DNA from: Negativicutes bacterium
GTDB taxonomy: Bacteria > Bacillota > Negativicutes > Sporomusales > JAOACF01
Assembly (NCBI GenBank): GCA_026417995.1
Contig: JAOACF010000005.1
Span: forward strand, 1-40,600
Reading direction: 5' to 3'
Length of the DNA: 40,600 nt
The notes under the pieces were generated by a model, which was given only the letters and a program-made list of their open reading frames with translations, was not told the DNA's origin and ran no database searches. The translations under genes and the position numbers were made by a program. Of the stretch, positions 24,210-32,272 are shown one piece after another (position 1 is the stretch's first letter; each line of letters starts with the position of its first letter).

Positions 24210-26000
24210 TTAGCCTTTGATTATAGCCTTGAACGGACACTTGGCGATGCAAGCGCCGCACTTGATGCACTTAGCCTGGTCAATGACATGCAGCGCTTTG
24301 ACCTCGCCGCTGATAGCATCAACCGGACAGGATTTCTTGCAGAGGCTGCAGCCTTTGCAGAGCTCGGTGATCGTAAAGCCTGCCAGCTTGCTGCAAGCGC
24401 CCGCCGGACACCGCTTGGCGTGAATATGCGCCTCATATTCGTCGCGGAAATAACGGAGGGTGCTGAGAACGGGGTTCGGCGCCGTTTGACCCAAGCCGCA
24501 AAGAGCGGTGTTCTTAATGTTATAGGCAAGACTTTCCAGAAGCTCAATATCGCCCTCCCGGCCTTCCCCATCGGTAATGCGCGTCAAAATTTCCAGCATC
24601 CGCTTGGTGCCCTCTCGGCAGGGGGTGCATTTGCCGCAGGACTCAGCCTGGGTAAAGTTCAGGAAGAACTTAGCGACGTCTACCATACACGTCGTTTCGT
24701 CCATGACAACCAGACCGCCCGAACCCATCATGGCGCCGGCCTGAATGAGCGAGTCATAATCGATGGGCAAATCCAGCAGATTCTCCGGCAAACAGCCGCC
24801 AGACGGGCCGCCGATCTGTACTGCTTTAAATTTCTTGCCGTCGGGAATGCCGCCGCCGATATCGAAAATAATTTCGCGCATGCTGATACCCATCGGCACT
24901 TCGGCCAAACCGGTATGATTGATTTTTCCGGTCAGGGCAAAGACCTTGGTGCCTTTGCTGCGCTCGGTACCAATGCTGGCATACCAATCCGCGCCTTTTG
25001 TAAAGATGATCGGTACGTTGGCAAAGGTTTCTACGTTGTTAATGTTGGTAGGTTTGCCCCAGAGGCCGGAAATAGCCGGAAACGGCGGACGGGGACGCGG
25101 CATGCCGCGCTTGCCTTCAATCGACGCAAGCAAAGCAGTTTCTTCGCCGCAGACAAAAGCGCCGGCGCCTTCCTTGATTTTTAAGCGGAAATTAAAGCCA
25201 GAGCCGAAAATGTTGTCGCCTAAGAGGCCCATGTCTTCCGCTTGTTTAATGGCAATCTTCAGCCGCTTAATGGCCAGCGGATATTCCGCGCGGACATAAA
25301 TATAACCCTCGTCGGCGCCGATAGCGTAACCGCAAATGGCCATGCCTTCAATAATCCTGTGCGGATCTCCTTCGAGCACGCTGCGGTCCATAAACGCGCC
25401 GGGATCGCCCTCGTCGGCGTTGCAAACGACATATTTTTTGTCGCCCGGGGCATTCATGGTGAATTCCCATTTCAGACCTGTCAGAAAACCGCCGCCGCCA
25501 CGGCCGCGCAGTCCCGATTTTTTGCACTCGGCAACAACCTGCTGCGGCGTCATGGTGGTAAGAACTTTGGCAAGCGCCTCATAACCGCCTTCGGCGATGT
25601 ATTCTTCGATCACTTCGGGGTTGATGTGTCCGCAGTTGGCGAGCACCAGACGCTGTTGCTTCTTATAAAAGCCAATGTCTTTATAACTGGGTATTTTTTC
25701 ATGCGTAAGCGGTTCTTTGTATAGCAGCCGCTCGACAATACGCCCTTTTAACAGATGCGTTTCGACGATATCGGCGACATCGTCCTCTTGAACCCGGACG
25801 TAAAAAACGCCTTCGGGATATACAATAACCAGCGGGCCCATCTCACAGAAACCGTGGCAACCGGTTTCCACTATTTTCACTTCTTTGGCCAAGCCTTTTT
25901 GCGCCAGTTGCTCCTGAAACGCACTTTCAACTTTTTTAGCGCCTGACGACGTACAGCCGGTACCGGCGCAGATGAGTACATGCGATCTAACGCGATCCAT
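24210..26000 (-). CDS. hydB: Hydrogenase flavoprotein subunit HydB (NuoF-like)
   Basis: HydB binds FMN and NAD(H) and is the branching point in electron-bifurcating hydrogenases. The 596-residue protein has a thioredoxin-like [2Fe-2S] domain (CAGTGC and CHGFC), the NuoF core with GRGGGGFLTGLKWEF and CNADEGDPGAFMDRSVLEG, the cluster site ESCGKCTPCREGTKR, and two C-terminal [4Fe-4S] motifs (CKGCSLCKKSCP and CIKCGACIAKCP). I chose the ATG at 26000, as AGGAGGGG precedes it; a GTG six codons upstream would overlap that site. It lies 22 bp before hydA. Confidence 0.95.
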   Translation of the reverse strand: MDRVRSHVLICAGTGCTSSGAKKVESAFQEQLAQKGLAKEVKIVETGCHGFCEMGPLVIVYPEGVFYVRVQEDDVADIVETHLLKGRIVERLLYKEPLTHEKIPSYKDIGFYKKQQRLVLANCGHINPEVIEEYIAEGGYEALAKVLTTMTPQQVVAECKKSGLRGRGGGGFLTGLKWEFTMNAPGDKKYVVCNADEGDPGAFMDRSVLEGDPHRIIEGMAICGYAIGADEGYIYVRAEYPLAIKRLKIAIKQAEDMGLLGDNIFGSGFNFRLKIKEGAGAFVCGEETALLASIEGKRGMPRPRPPFPAISGLWGKPTNINNVETFANVPIIFTKGADWYASIGTERSKGTKVFALTGKINHTGLAEVPMGISMREIIFDIGGGIPDGKKFKAVQIGGPSGGCLPENLLDLPIDYDSLIQAGAMMGSGGLVVMDETTCMVDVAKFFLNFTQAESCGKCTPCREGTKRMLEILTRITDGEGREGDIELLESLAYNIKNTALCGLGQTAPNPVLSTLRYFRDEYEAHIHAKRCPAGACSKLAGFTITELCKGCSLCKKSCPVDAISGEVKALHVIDQAKCIKCGACIAKCPFKAIIKG

Positions 26001-26022
26001 GGTCTCCCCTCCTATCACAGCT

Positions 26023-26388
26023 TTATTCGATAATCTTGCCTACGACCAAATCTTCCACAATGCGCCCGTTGACCACATGCTCGGCGATGATTAGCGGCAC
26101 ATGCTCGGGTTTTACCTTGCCGTACGTGATGCGCGGCTCACCCGGACGGACAACGTCAAGCAGCACTTCCTTCTCGCACATGCCGATACAGCCGGTCTGA
26201 CGCACAACAACGTCTTCCAGCTTGCGCTTGGCTATTTCGTCGAGTACTGCCGTCATGACTTCGCGCGCTCCCGCGGCTATGCCGCAAGTTCCCATACCTA
26301 CGATGATCCGGGTCCCGCCCTCATGGCGCACCCGCATTTGGGACTTAAGTTCTTCCCGTAAACGTCTCAAATCTTCGACGGTTTTCAT
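26023..26388 (-). CDS. Thioredoxin-like [2Fe-2S] ferredoxin-domain protein
   Basis: This 121-residue protein has a basic helical N-terminus and a thioredoxin-like ferredoxin fold (RIIVGMGTCGIAAGAREVM, then VRQTGCIGMCEKEVLLDV). Three cysteines are visible (near residues 35, 66 and 70), one fewer than the four usual for NuoE-type clusters. Small proteins like this are commonly encoded between the NuoE- and NuoF-like hydrogenase genes in Thermotoga and Clostridia, but their role is not settled; electron transfer or assembly are options. It overlaps the ATPase gene by 4 bp and lies 22 bp before hydB. Confidence 0.85.
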   Translation of the reverse strand: MKTVEDLRRLREELKSQMRVRHEGGTRIIVGMGTCGIAAGAREVMTAVLDEIAKRKLEDVVVRQTGCIGMCEKEVLLDVVRPGEPRITYGKVKPEHVPLIIAEHVVNGRIVEDLVVGKIIE

Positions 26389-26939
26389 GGTTGTACACCT
26401 CCGTACAAATTAGCCGTATTCTCTTTAAGATAATTGTCAAGCCACGCCAGTACCTCCGGATGACTGAACGGTATGTCGCCCAGGATTTCTTTCAGTTCTT
26501 GCGTACTGACAAAGAAGGCTTTATGCCCGACGCGGTGCAGATAATAAAATGTGATGCCGGGATTGGCGACAATAATTGTTTTTATCGTGTCGGCAACATT
26601 GCCGAGCGGCGGGCGATCCCAATGGCTTAATTGGTATACCGCCTCAACTGTCGTGCCTTGACCCGGTTTGGATGCAATGGAAAGATGACCGCCGCACTGT
26701 GTCGCCGTCATTTGAATTAGCGGCAGTCCCAGTCCGACTTTCCTGGTCGTCCGCCCTGTTACAAACGGGTCGGTTGCGCGGGAAACGGTAGCTTCGTCCA
26801 TACCTTTGCCGTCATCGGTGATGCGGATTGTGAGTTTGTCAGCTTCTGCGTCTTCCACAATGCCCAGCCATATCGTTTGGGCGCCGGCTTCAAGCGAATT
26901 TTGGACAAGATCCAGGATGTGCAGCGACAATTCATGCAT
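26385..26939 (-). CDS. GHKL ATPase domain protein (histidine kinase-like) of the hydrogenase operon
   Basis: The first 115 residues form a GHKL ATP-binding domain: an N box (LHILDLVQNSLEAGA), G1 (ITDDGKGMDEATV), F-box-like TDPFVTGR and G2 (KVGLGLPLIQM). The remaining 70 residues are of unknown fold. There is no dimerisation/phosphotransfer domain and no phospho-acceptor histidine region, so it is unlikely to be an ordinary sensor kinase; an anti-sigma or serine kinase-like role is possible. It follows the NuoE-like gene by 2 bp and overlaps the ferredoxin-like gene, so coupling is probable. Confidence 0.85.
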   Translation of the reverse strand: MHELSLHILDLVQNSLEAGAQTIWLGIVEDAEADKLTIRITDDGKGMDEATVSRATDPFVTGRTTRKVGLGLPLIQMTATQCGGHLSIASKPGQGTTVEAVYQLSHWDRPPLGNVADTIKTIIVANPGITFYYLHRVGHKAFFVSTQELKEILGDIPFSHPEVLAWLDNYLKENTANLYGGVQP

Positions 26940-26941
26940 AA

Positions 26942-27433
26942 TTAAGCGTATTTCGCCAAAATTTCCGGTATTGCCTCCGGCGTCAGACGGCCATGTGTGT
27001 CATCATTGACCATGAGTACGGGCGCAAGACCGCACGCGCCAATGCACGCCACTGTCTCCAGCGTAAACTTAAGGTCAGGCGTAGTGCCGCCTGCAGCAAT
27101 CTTCAGGTTGTCCTCAATCGCCTTAAGAACGGCTTTGGCACCGCGGACGTGGCACGCAGTTCCCTGGCAGACGCGAATAATGTTGCGGCCGCGCGGATTG
27201 AGATGAAACTGGGAATAAAAGGTTGCCACACCATAAATTTGGCTAACCGGAATATCCAGTTTTTCAGCAATACGTTCGATAACCTCTTTCGGCAAATAAC
27301 CGTGCATGTTTTGCGCCTCCTGCAAGACAGGTATTAAGGCGCCTTTTACTCCCTGATACTTAGCCAGCATCTCGTCAAGCTGGGCGAACTGGTTGCCGCC
27401 TCCACAGCAGCAGCACTTGTTATCAGCACTCAT
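26942..27433 (-). CDS. hydC: Hydrogenase subunit HydC (NuoE-like, [2Fe-2S])
   Basis: The 163-residue protein matches the 24-kDa NuoE family: a helical N-terminal half (VLQEAQNMHGYLPKEVIERI, IYGVATFYSQF) and a thioredoxin-like half with CQGTAC and CIGACGLAP supplying four cluster ligands. It passes electrons between HydB and HydA. An unusual CCCCGGG cluster sits at residues 7-13; its four adjacent cysteines may bind metal. The ATG at 27433 follows AAGGAGGAG. There is a 54-bp gap to the PHP gene upstream. Confidence 0.92.
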   Translation of the reverse strand: MSADNKCCCCGGGNQFAQLDEMLAKYQGVKGALIPVLQEAQNMHGYLPKEVIERIAEKLDIPVSQIYGVATFYSQFHLNPRGRNIIRVCQGTACHVRGAKAVLKAIEDNLKIAAGGTTPDLKFTLETVACIGACGLAPVLMVNDDTHGRLTPEAIPEILAKYA

Positions 27434-27487
27434 ACTATTCTCTCCTCCTTCATTTATCGATAGCCGTCAAATTTTGCGGTATAGTGG

Positions 27488-28231
27488 CTAGACCACCGCC
27501 TTTCGTCCATGTAAGCCCTGCAAAGCCATCTGAATTTCCTTCAAGGTTGGCTCCTCCATATAGAAGGCTGTTTTGGGACCTGTAACCAGATCCTCTATAG
27601 TGTGCGCATCCGAAGCAGTAATCACCGGTCTGCCGGCAATCGCCGGAAACAAGCGCTCAGCGTCTGACGGCCGCACCCGGCGCGTAACTTCGACTGCAGC
27701 AAGACTAATATCATGGGGAATAAATCCTAACTGAGAAAGGATGCTGTACGCGGGGCGGTCAATGTGGCTGGCAATGGCAATTCCCCCCAGCTCAGCGGCC
27801 TTATCCGTCACTTCTTTAAGACCGGCGGCAAGCGGCGCGAGCAAAAGCTCCGGCCTGACCCCCACCAGGTTATCTTCGGCATCGATGATAAACTGAGCGC
27901 CAAAGCGCCTTTCATCGTTGATTAAGTCCAAACGATGTTCGTCAACAAAACGCTGCCACGCGCGCAGTTGGCGGATTTTTTCAAATAGGACGAGGATATG
28001 AATTTCCTCTTTGGTTTCCACTTCCATGCCTGGAAGAACAATCACGCCCGTATCTTTAGCCGCTTCCATTGCGGCGGCAACATTGTCAGCCGCATTGTGA
28101 TCGGTAATGGCGATAATGTCAATGCCCTGTGCCGCAGCATTCCAAACAATGTTGCGCGGCGTCATTTCTACTGCGGCACAGGGCGACAGCGCGGAATGAA
28201 CATGCAGGTCAGTAATGAAACTTCTCAGCAT
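27488..28231 (-). CDS. PHP-domain phosphoesterase of the hydrogenase island
   Basis: The 247-residue protein is a PHP (polymerase and histidinol phosphatase) metal-dependent phosphoesterase. Metal ligand motifs are visible: DLHVHSALSPC at residues 8-18, ITDHNAADN near residue 43, PGMEVET near residue 66, ASHIDRP and ASDAHT near the end. The substrate is unknown; known members act on phosphosugars, nucleic acid ends or phosphoproteins. It overlaps the DRTGG-like gene by 7 bp. In the company of an ATPase and HPr kinase-like domains it might remove phosphate from a signalling partner, which is an inference only. Confidence 0.88.
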   Translation of the reverse strand: MLRSFITDLHVHSALSPCAAVEMTPRNIVWNAAAQGIDIIAITDHNAADNVAAAMEAAKDTGVIVLPGMEVETKEEIHILVLFEKIRQLRAWQRFVDEHRLDLINDERRFGAQFIIDAEDNLVGVRPELLLAPLAAGLKEVTDKAAELGGIAIASHIDRPAYSILSQLGFIPHDISLAAVEVTRRVRPSDAERLFPAIAGRPVITASDAHTIEDLVTGPKTAFYMEEPTLKEIQMALQGLHGRKAVV

Positions 28232-28569
28232 TGCCCGGATATGCCAAGCTGATAAAGCCGGCCCGAAATTTCAAAAGTGGACAGCTCTGTCGTCAGCAGC
28301 GCGATTTTTTCGCGCCCGGCCTTGCGGATGGTTTCCTCATCCGGTTTGGCGCCGCCGGCCAGGATAATGCCGGCAAGTCCCAGAAGGGAAGCAACGGCCA
28401 CGATATTTTGGTGCCCTTGCATCGTAACCCAGAGAAATCCTGCACCCGCTTGTCCCATAACATTGCTGAGGAGGTCAGAGGCATATCCCCCTTTTACTTC
28501 CTGCTCCGGGTTTTCGGGCGCGGTGATAACTGTAAGCGGCAGCGCCGCAATAATTTCGCTTACTGTCAT
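28225..28569 (-). CDS. DRTGG-like domain protein 2
   Basis: This 114-residue protein has the alternating hydrophobic and glycine pattern of DRTGG domains (KGGYASDLLSNVMGQAGAGF, then VAVASLLGLAGIILAGG), related to the N-terminal part of HPr kinase-like and phosphotransacetylase-associated proteins. It is paralogous in layout to the protein at 30387-30755; both end in a segment rich in cysteine and glycine. It probably binds a ligand or a partner rather than catalysing. The ATG at 28569 overlaps the stop of the HydS-like gene and has GGGAGG before it. Confidence 0.75.
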   Translation of the reverse strand: MTVSEIIAALPLTVITAPENPEQEVKGGYASDLLSNVMGQAGAGFLWVTMQGHQNIVAVASLLGLAGIILAGGAKPDEETIRKAGREKIALLTTELSTFEISGRLYQLGISGQC

Positions 28570-29921
28570 TTGTCATCCTCCCGTCCCGTCTTGCTGTTGT
28601 CTTTCCCCAGCGACGGCGGTAATTTCTGTGCTATGTCCACCATTTCCTGCGCCAAATCGCGCACTTTTTCTCTTAGCCGGAAAATACAGTCTGTTTCGCT
28701 GGCTGTCCCCTGGGCAATATCTTCGGCCAGCGCTTTGCAACTAGGCGAACCGCAAGAACCGCAATCCAGACCGGGCAGCTTGCCTAAGGTTTTATCCATG
28801 ACTTCAACCTTGTACATAGCCTTAAAAATGTCATCATCAAGCCGCATTATTGGACGCGGCTCAATTGCCCGTCGTTCATTGACGCCAAGTTCGGCTACCT
28901 CATCATATCCCTGTCGGGCCACAATGCCTTTGGCGGTATCTTCCGAGCGCATATCTTTCAGTCGCTTTTTCATCCACTGCTCAGCAACAAACCTGCTCTC
29001 AACAGTCAGCGGGCCGCCGATGCAGCCGCTGGCGCAGGCCAATGCTTCGATATAGTCAATATGTTTTAGTTTACCCAGCGCTACTTGCTCTAAAACTTCC
29101 GCAACACTGTGGATTTCATGCACAATAAGGGAATGATCAATTTGCGCAGCGGTCGTCTCGCCACCAGCTACCGCCCAGCCAACCCCCACCCAGGAAGCCC
29201 GCCGGCCGGAGCACTGTTCGGCTGAACTGGGCAGTGCTTTCAAGAGTTCGCCGTATATCTTGGAAATAGCGATAGCGCCGGTTATGTTCGACTTTTCAGA
29301 GCCAAGCGGCTGACGCACCGCCGTCATTTTCGCCGGACAAGGCGTGATAAACCACAGCCCGATCTCATCCGGATCGATGCCCAGCTCCCGGCTGCGCTCA
29401 GTGCGAACAATCCTTGCCGCAACCTCTACCGGCGCATCAATCGGTAGCAAGTGTTCAATGAGTTCAGGAAATTTGACCTGAACCAGCCGCACAACTGCCG
29501 GACAGGCGGAAGAAATGACCGGCCGCTTGATATCGCTGCGTTTCAGATAGTCGCGGATGGCCAGCGTGACAATCTCCGCTCCCTGGGCTACTTCGAACAC
29601 CTCGTCAAACCCCAGCTTGTTGAGAGCGCTGGTAATGCAGTTTACCGGCGTATGGGGCGGAAACTGCGCATATAACGACGGCGCAGGCAAAGCCACATTG
29701 TATTTATACCTCGCAAGATCGTCCAGGCAATCAGTATACGCAGTCTTAGCGTGGTTGGGACAGCGGCGGATACATTCGCCGCAGTCGATACAGCGCGCCT
29801 CAGTGATCTGCGCCTTGCCCCCCCGGATGCGAATAGCCTCGGTAGGACAGCGTTTGATACAATTGACGCATCCCTTGCAGTGATGAGCCGTTAACCTTAC
29901 CGAGTGGAAATAACCTGGCAT
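28566..29921 (-). CDS. HydS-like [FeFe] hydrogenase homologue, putative H2 or redox sensor
   Basis: The protein (451 residues from ATG 29921) has two N-terminal [4Fe-4S] motifs (C15-C25 and C44-C54), a hydrogenase H-domain, and a C-terminal four-cysteine motif (CGSCGSPSC plus a later C). The H-cluster loops are altered: SSACPAVVR, ITPCPAKMTA and EALACASGCIGG replace TSCCPGW, MPCxxK and the ExMACxGGCxxGGGQP of catalytic enzymes. This is the pattern of presumed sensory hydrogenases found with bifurcating enzymes. I chose ATG 29921 for its GGGGGTG site and the typical MPGYFHSVRL start; in-frame ATG 29942 and TTG 29954 lack good sites. It overlaps the next gene by 4 bp. Confidence 0.87.
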   Translation of the reverse strand: MPGYFHSVRLTAHHCKGCVNCIKRCPTEAIRIRGGKAQITEARCIDCGECIRRCPNHAKTAYTDCLDDLARYKYNVALPAPSLYAQFPPHTPVNCITSALNKLGFDEVFEVAQGAEIVTLAIRDYLKRSDIKRPVISSACPAVVRLVQVKFPELIEHLLPIDAPVEVAARIVRTERSRELGIDPDEIGLWFITPCPAKMTAVRQPLGSEKSNITGAIAISKIYGELLKALPSSAEQCSGRRASWVGVGWAVAGGETTAAQIDHSLIVHEIHSVAEVLEQVALGKLKHIDYIEALACASGCIGGPLTVESRFVAEQWMKKRLKDMRSEDTAKGIVARQGYDEVAELGVNERRAIEPRPIMRLDDDIFKAMYKVEVMDKTLGKLPGLDCGSCGSPSCKALAEDIAQGTASETDCIFRLREKVRDLAQEMVDIAQKLPPSLGKDNSKTGREDDK

Positions 29922-29956
29922 GTATGGTGACACCCCCGTCATGCGTCCCGACAAGC

Positions 29957-30397
29957 CTAAGGGCGCTTTTCATGATATATCGTCATACGGATTTTCGTTC
30001 CTTCGCCAATGACTGTTTCAATATCAAATTCATCAGAACATCGCGCCATATTCGGCAATCCCATACCGGCGCCAAACCCCATTTCCCTAACCGAGTCCGG
30101 CGCAGTTGAATACCCCTCCTGCATAGCAAGACTGATATCGGCAATTCCCGGTCCTTCATCGGCCACAGTCAGTTCGGTCCGGTCAGGGTAAATCAAGGCG
30201 GTCATTATCCCGCGCCTGGCGTGAATAATAACGTTCATTTCGGCTTCGTAAGCGGCAATCGCCACCCGGCGGGTCACATCCCCCGGCACCCCGATCTGCT
30301 GCAGCACCTTTTTTACCCGGCTGGATGCCTCGCCGGCAGTTTCAAAGCTGGCGCCGTCGAGCTGCATCTCCAGCGTAATCACCGGTTCAGACCTCAC
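29957..30397 (-). CDS. Anti-sigma-type GHKL ATPase
   Basis: This 146-residue protein is a compact GHKL ATPase like SpoIIAB/RsbW anti-sigma factors: an N box (AIAAYEAEMNVIIHA), G1 (VADEGPGIADISLAM) and G2 (GFGAGMGLPNMARCSDEF). Such proteins bind ATP and hold or phosphorylate a partner. No sigma factor or anti-anti-sigma protein is encoded nearby. The start is GTG at 30397 with AAGGTGA before it, overlapping the preceding DRTGG-like gene by 11 bp. In this island it may relay the state of the HydS-like protein; this is inferred from the gene order. Confidence 0.86.
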   Translation of the reverse strand: MRSEPVITLEMQLDGASFETAGEASSRVKKVLQQIGVPGDVTRRVAIAAYEAEMNVIIHARRGIMTALIYPDRTELTVADEGPGIADISLAMQEGYSTAPDSVREMGFGAGMGLPNMARCSDEFDIETVIGEGTKIRMTIYHEKRP

Positions 30398-30755
30398 AAG
30401 CGGTCACCTTTTCTGAGCACCCTTTCAGGCCGACCCGATAAAGAATACCGCAAGATTCATACATCGGGTAATCGCTTAAGAGCAACGGAATGCCTTTCGC
30501 CGCGGCGAGCTGCAGCACCTCCGGCCCGGGGCGCTTGCCGCGCACAAAGACAATACCGACCAAATCGCTCATTTCTGCCGTACGAATCACCTGAATATTC
30601 GTCAGACCAGTCAGGAGCAGCGCCTTTTCCTTGGTAAAAGCCAGCACGTCGCTCATCAGGTCTGCGCCGCAAGCGACTTCAACATCCCTGGTTAAATATT
30701 CGCCGCCGCACAGCACCTCTGCCCGGAGTATTTTTTGCACATCAATAAGTTTCAC
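30387..30755 (-). CDS. DRTGG-like domain protein 1, first gene of the hydrogenase island
   Basis: The 122-residue protein has the DRTGG pattern (VACGADLMSDVLAFTKEKAL, LVGIVFVRGKRPGPEV, then AAAKGIPLLLSDYPMYESCG). It resembles the second copy at 28225-28569 in length and overall fold. The start is GTG at 30755, preceded by GAGGAGG. It is the first gene behind the promoter at 30786-30815 and overlaps the anti-sigma-type gene by 11 bp. The ligand is unknown. Confidence 0.78.
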   Translation of the reverse strand: MKLIDVQKILRAEVLCGGEYLTRDVEVACGADLMSDVLAFTKEKALLLTGLTNIQVIRTAEMSDLVGIVFVRGKRPGPEVLQLAAAKGIPLLLSDYPMYESCGILYRVGLKGCSEKVTACEV

Positions 30756-30785
30756 GGGGAGTTCCTCCTCGCTATACGCTGTATA

Positions 30786-30815
30786 TTGTTACAATTTTCA
30801 CAAAGTTAAGGTCAA
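30786..30815 (-). promoter_or_regulatory. Promoter of the hydrogenase island overlapped by a candidate Rex operator
   Basis: On the minus strand TTGACC (30810-30815) and TAACAA (30786-30791) are 18 bp apart, ending about 30 bp before the first start codon. The spacer and -10 box hold TTGTTACAATTTTCACAA (30786-30803, plus strand), which matches 12 of the 14 fixed bases of the clostridial Rex site TTGTTAAnnnnTTAACAA. A repressor there would block the polymerase directly. Confidence 0.65.
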
Positions 30816-30856
30816 AAAATTAAGGGCCCAAATCCCCGGCGGAACCAAGGTGCCCT
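30816..30856 (-). terminator. Terminator-like hairpin after the O-antigen ligase-like gene
   Basis: AGGGC and GCCCT (30852-30856 with 30823-30827) close a stem with further weak inner pairs, followed by TTAATTTTTT. It lies about 107 bp past the gene stop and directly before the hydrogenase promoter. The stretch 30857-30963 is AT-rich with no gene. Confidence 0.5.
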
Positions 30857-30963
30857 GTTTGTGGTCACGATATACACACAAATAAATATATTCGCGCCAG
30901 ACTTAGTTTATCCTTCTATTGCGATATAAAATTCAAAAGAAAAGTGGCAAAACGCGTCGCACT

Positions 30964-32205
30964 TCACGTCCGGCTGCGTGTCGCGACACGCCAGCCAACA
31001 ACTACCAGTGCATTCAGCAACCAAAACAGCATCGCCATTTGGATATTAAACATAATGTAGTCGGTAATTCCGCTTACAGCCAAGCCGTAAATCGCCGCTG
31101 CAATCCCCAGCATCAGTCCGCGCAGCCAGCGTTCGGCAGCCAGCCGGCGCGCAGAAAGAGCCATCCGGACATGCCCGAACATCAGCAGTAAGAAGACCAT
31201 AAGCCCCGGAACTCCGATTTCGGCCGCGAGATGCAGATACATGTTATGGGCGTGATAAATGACGGTACCCGCATCCTGCACAAAAAAATCATAAGCAGGA
31301 TAGACGCGCAGATAAGCGCCCCACCCGATTCCCTGCAACGGCTTATCCATAATCATTGCCAACGTACTCTCCCACAATGCGAGCCGCAGCGTTGAAGACG
31401 TATCTGTCGGATTGAGTATAGAAGCAACCCGTTCGATAACCGCGCTATGAGCGCAAAACAGCGCCAGCGGCACTATGGCCATCAGCCAAAAAATCCGGCG
31501 GTTATAATAAACGCCGTATACTGCGATTACGGCAAGTACGCTGATCCATGCACCGCGCGAGTATGTCAAGACCAAGCAGGCGCCCAGCGCCAGCACTAAG
31601 CCGAACAGCAGCGCTTTTTCGCGCCATCCGGCAGTACCAAGCCCCATTCCGGCGGCAACTGCAATCATCATCACCAAAAATCCGGCAAGCAAGTTAGGAT
31701 TTTCCAGTGTGGAAAAAACCCTCATTTTAAGATCGGGGAATTGCTCGCCGTCCACCCACTCAAAAGCCGAAATGTCCATACCGTGAATATATTGGTAAAA
31801 CCCGTAGCCGGTCACAAGGAGCGCGGATAGCAGCACCGCTTTGATCATCCGCCTGAGCGTCTCCCGGTCGGCGATATTATTAATGACGAGATAGTATAAC
31901 AATATGTAACGCCCCATGAGATGGTAGTAATTATAGAAGCTCAGCCACCTTTCGGGGGCGGCGAAAACCGAAGCGCCCGAAATTGCTACCAGCAGGGCAA
32001 CGGCAATATCAAACGGGGTTCTGACAAAACCAAGCCGGCCGGCGGCAGCCATTTTTCCTGCCCACAATATCGCGCCAATCCCCAAAAAGAGGCTGGTGAT
32101 ATTGAGGGAAAGCGGCAAAAAAAAGGCCACTGCAAGCAAGCAATGCTGCAGCCAGTAGTCCAGCGCATAGAAGATATTTCGCCTTGTGAGATATGAAAGG
32201 GTCAC
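30964..32205 (-). CDS. O-antigen ligase/polymerase-family membrane protein (Wzy_C type)
   Basis: The 413-residue protein has about eleven membrane helices and a large periplasmic loop, with the conserved TYSRGAWISVLAVIAVYGVYYN helix pair and the loop motif GIGWGAYLRVYP followed by AHNMYLHLAAEIGVPGL. Both are typical of O-antigen ligases and related polymerases that join glycans in the cell envelope. An envelope with lipopolysaccharide would suit a Negativicute. The start is GTG at 32205 with AGGTGAAA before it. It follows folC by 67 bp in the valS transcript direction. Confidence 0.82.
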   Translation of the reverse strand: MTLSYLTRRNIFYALDYWLQHCLLAVAFFLPLSLNITSLFLGIGAILWAGKMAAAGRLGFVRTPFDIAVALLVAISGASVFAAPERWLSFYNYYHLMGRYILLYYLVINNIADRETLRRMIKAVLLSALLVTGYGFYQYIHGMDISAFEWVDGEQFPDLKMRVFSTLENPNLLAGFLVMMIAVAAGMGLGTAGWREKALLFGLVLALGACLVLTYSRGAWISVLAVIAVYGVYYNRRIFWLMAIVPLALFCAHSAVIERVASILNPTDTSSTLRLALWESTLAMIMDKPLQGIGWGAYLRVYPAYDFFVQDAGTVIYHAHNMYLHLAAEIGVPGLMVFLLLMFGHVRMALSARRLAAERWLRGLMLGIAAAIYGLAVSGITDYIMFNIQMAMLFWLLNALVVVGWRVATRSRT

Positions 32206-32272
32206 ACTTTCACCTGATTTATTCCTTATGTAGGGATGCCATTACCATTATAGCCAAGCATCCGGATTTTGT

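Noticed and set aside
28566-29921. Second catalytic hydrogenase
   Set aside because: The three H-cluster loops lack the residues expected of active enzymes, so a sensory role is preferred.
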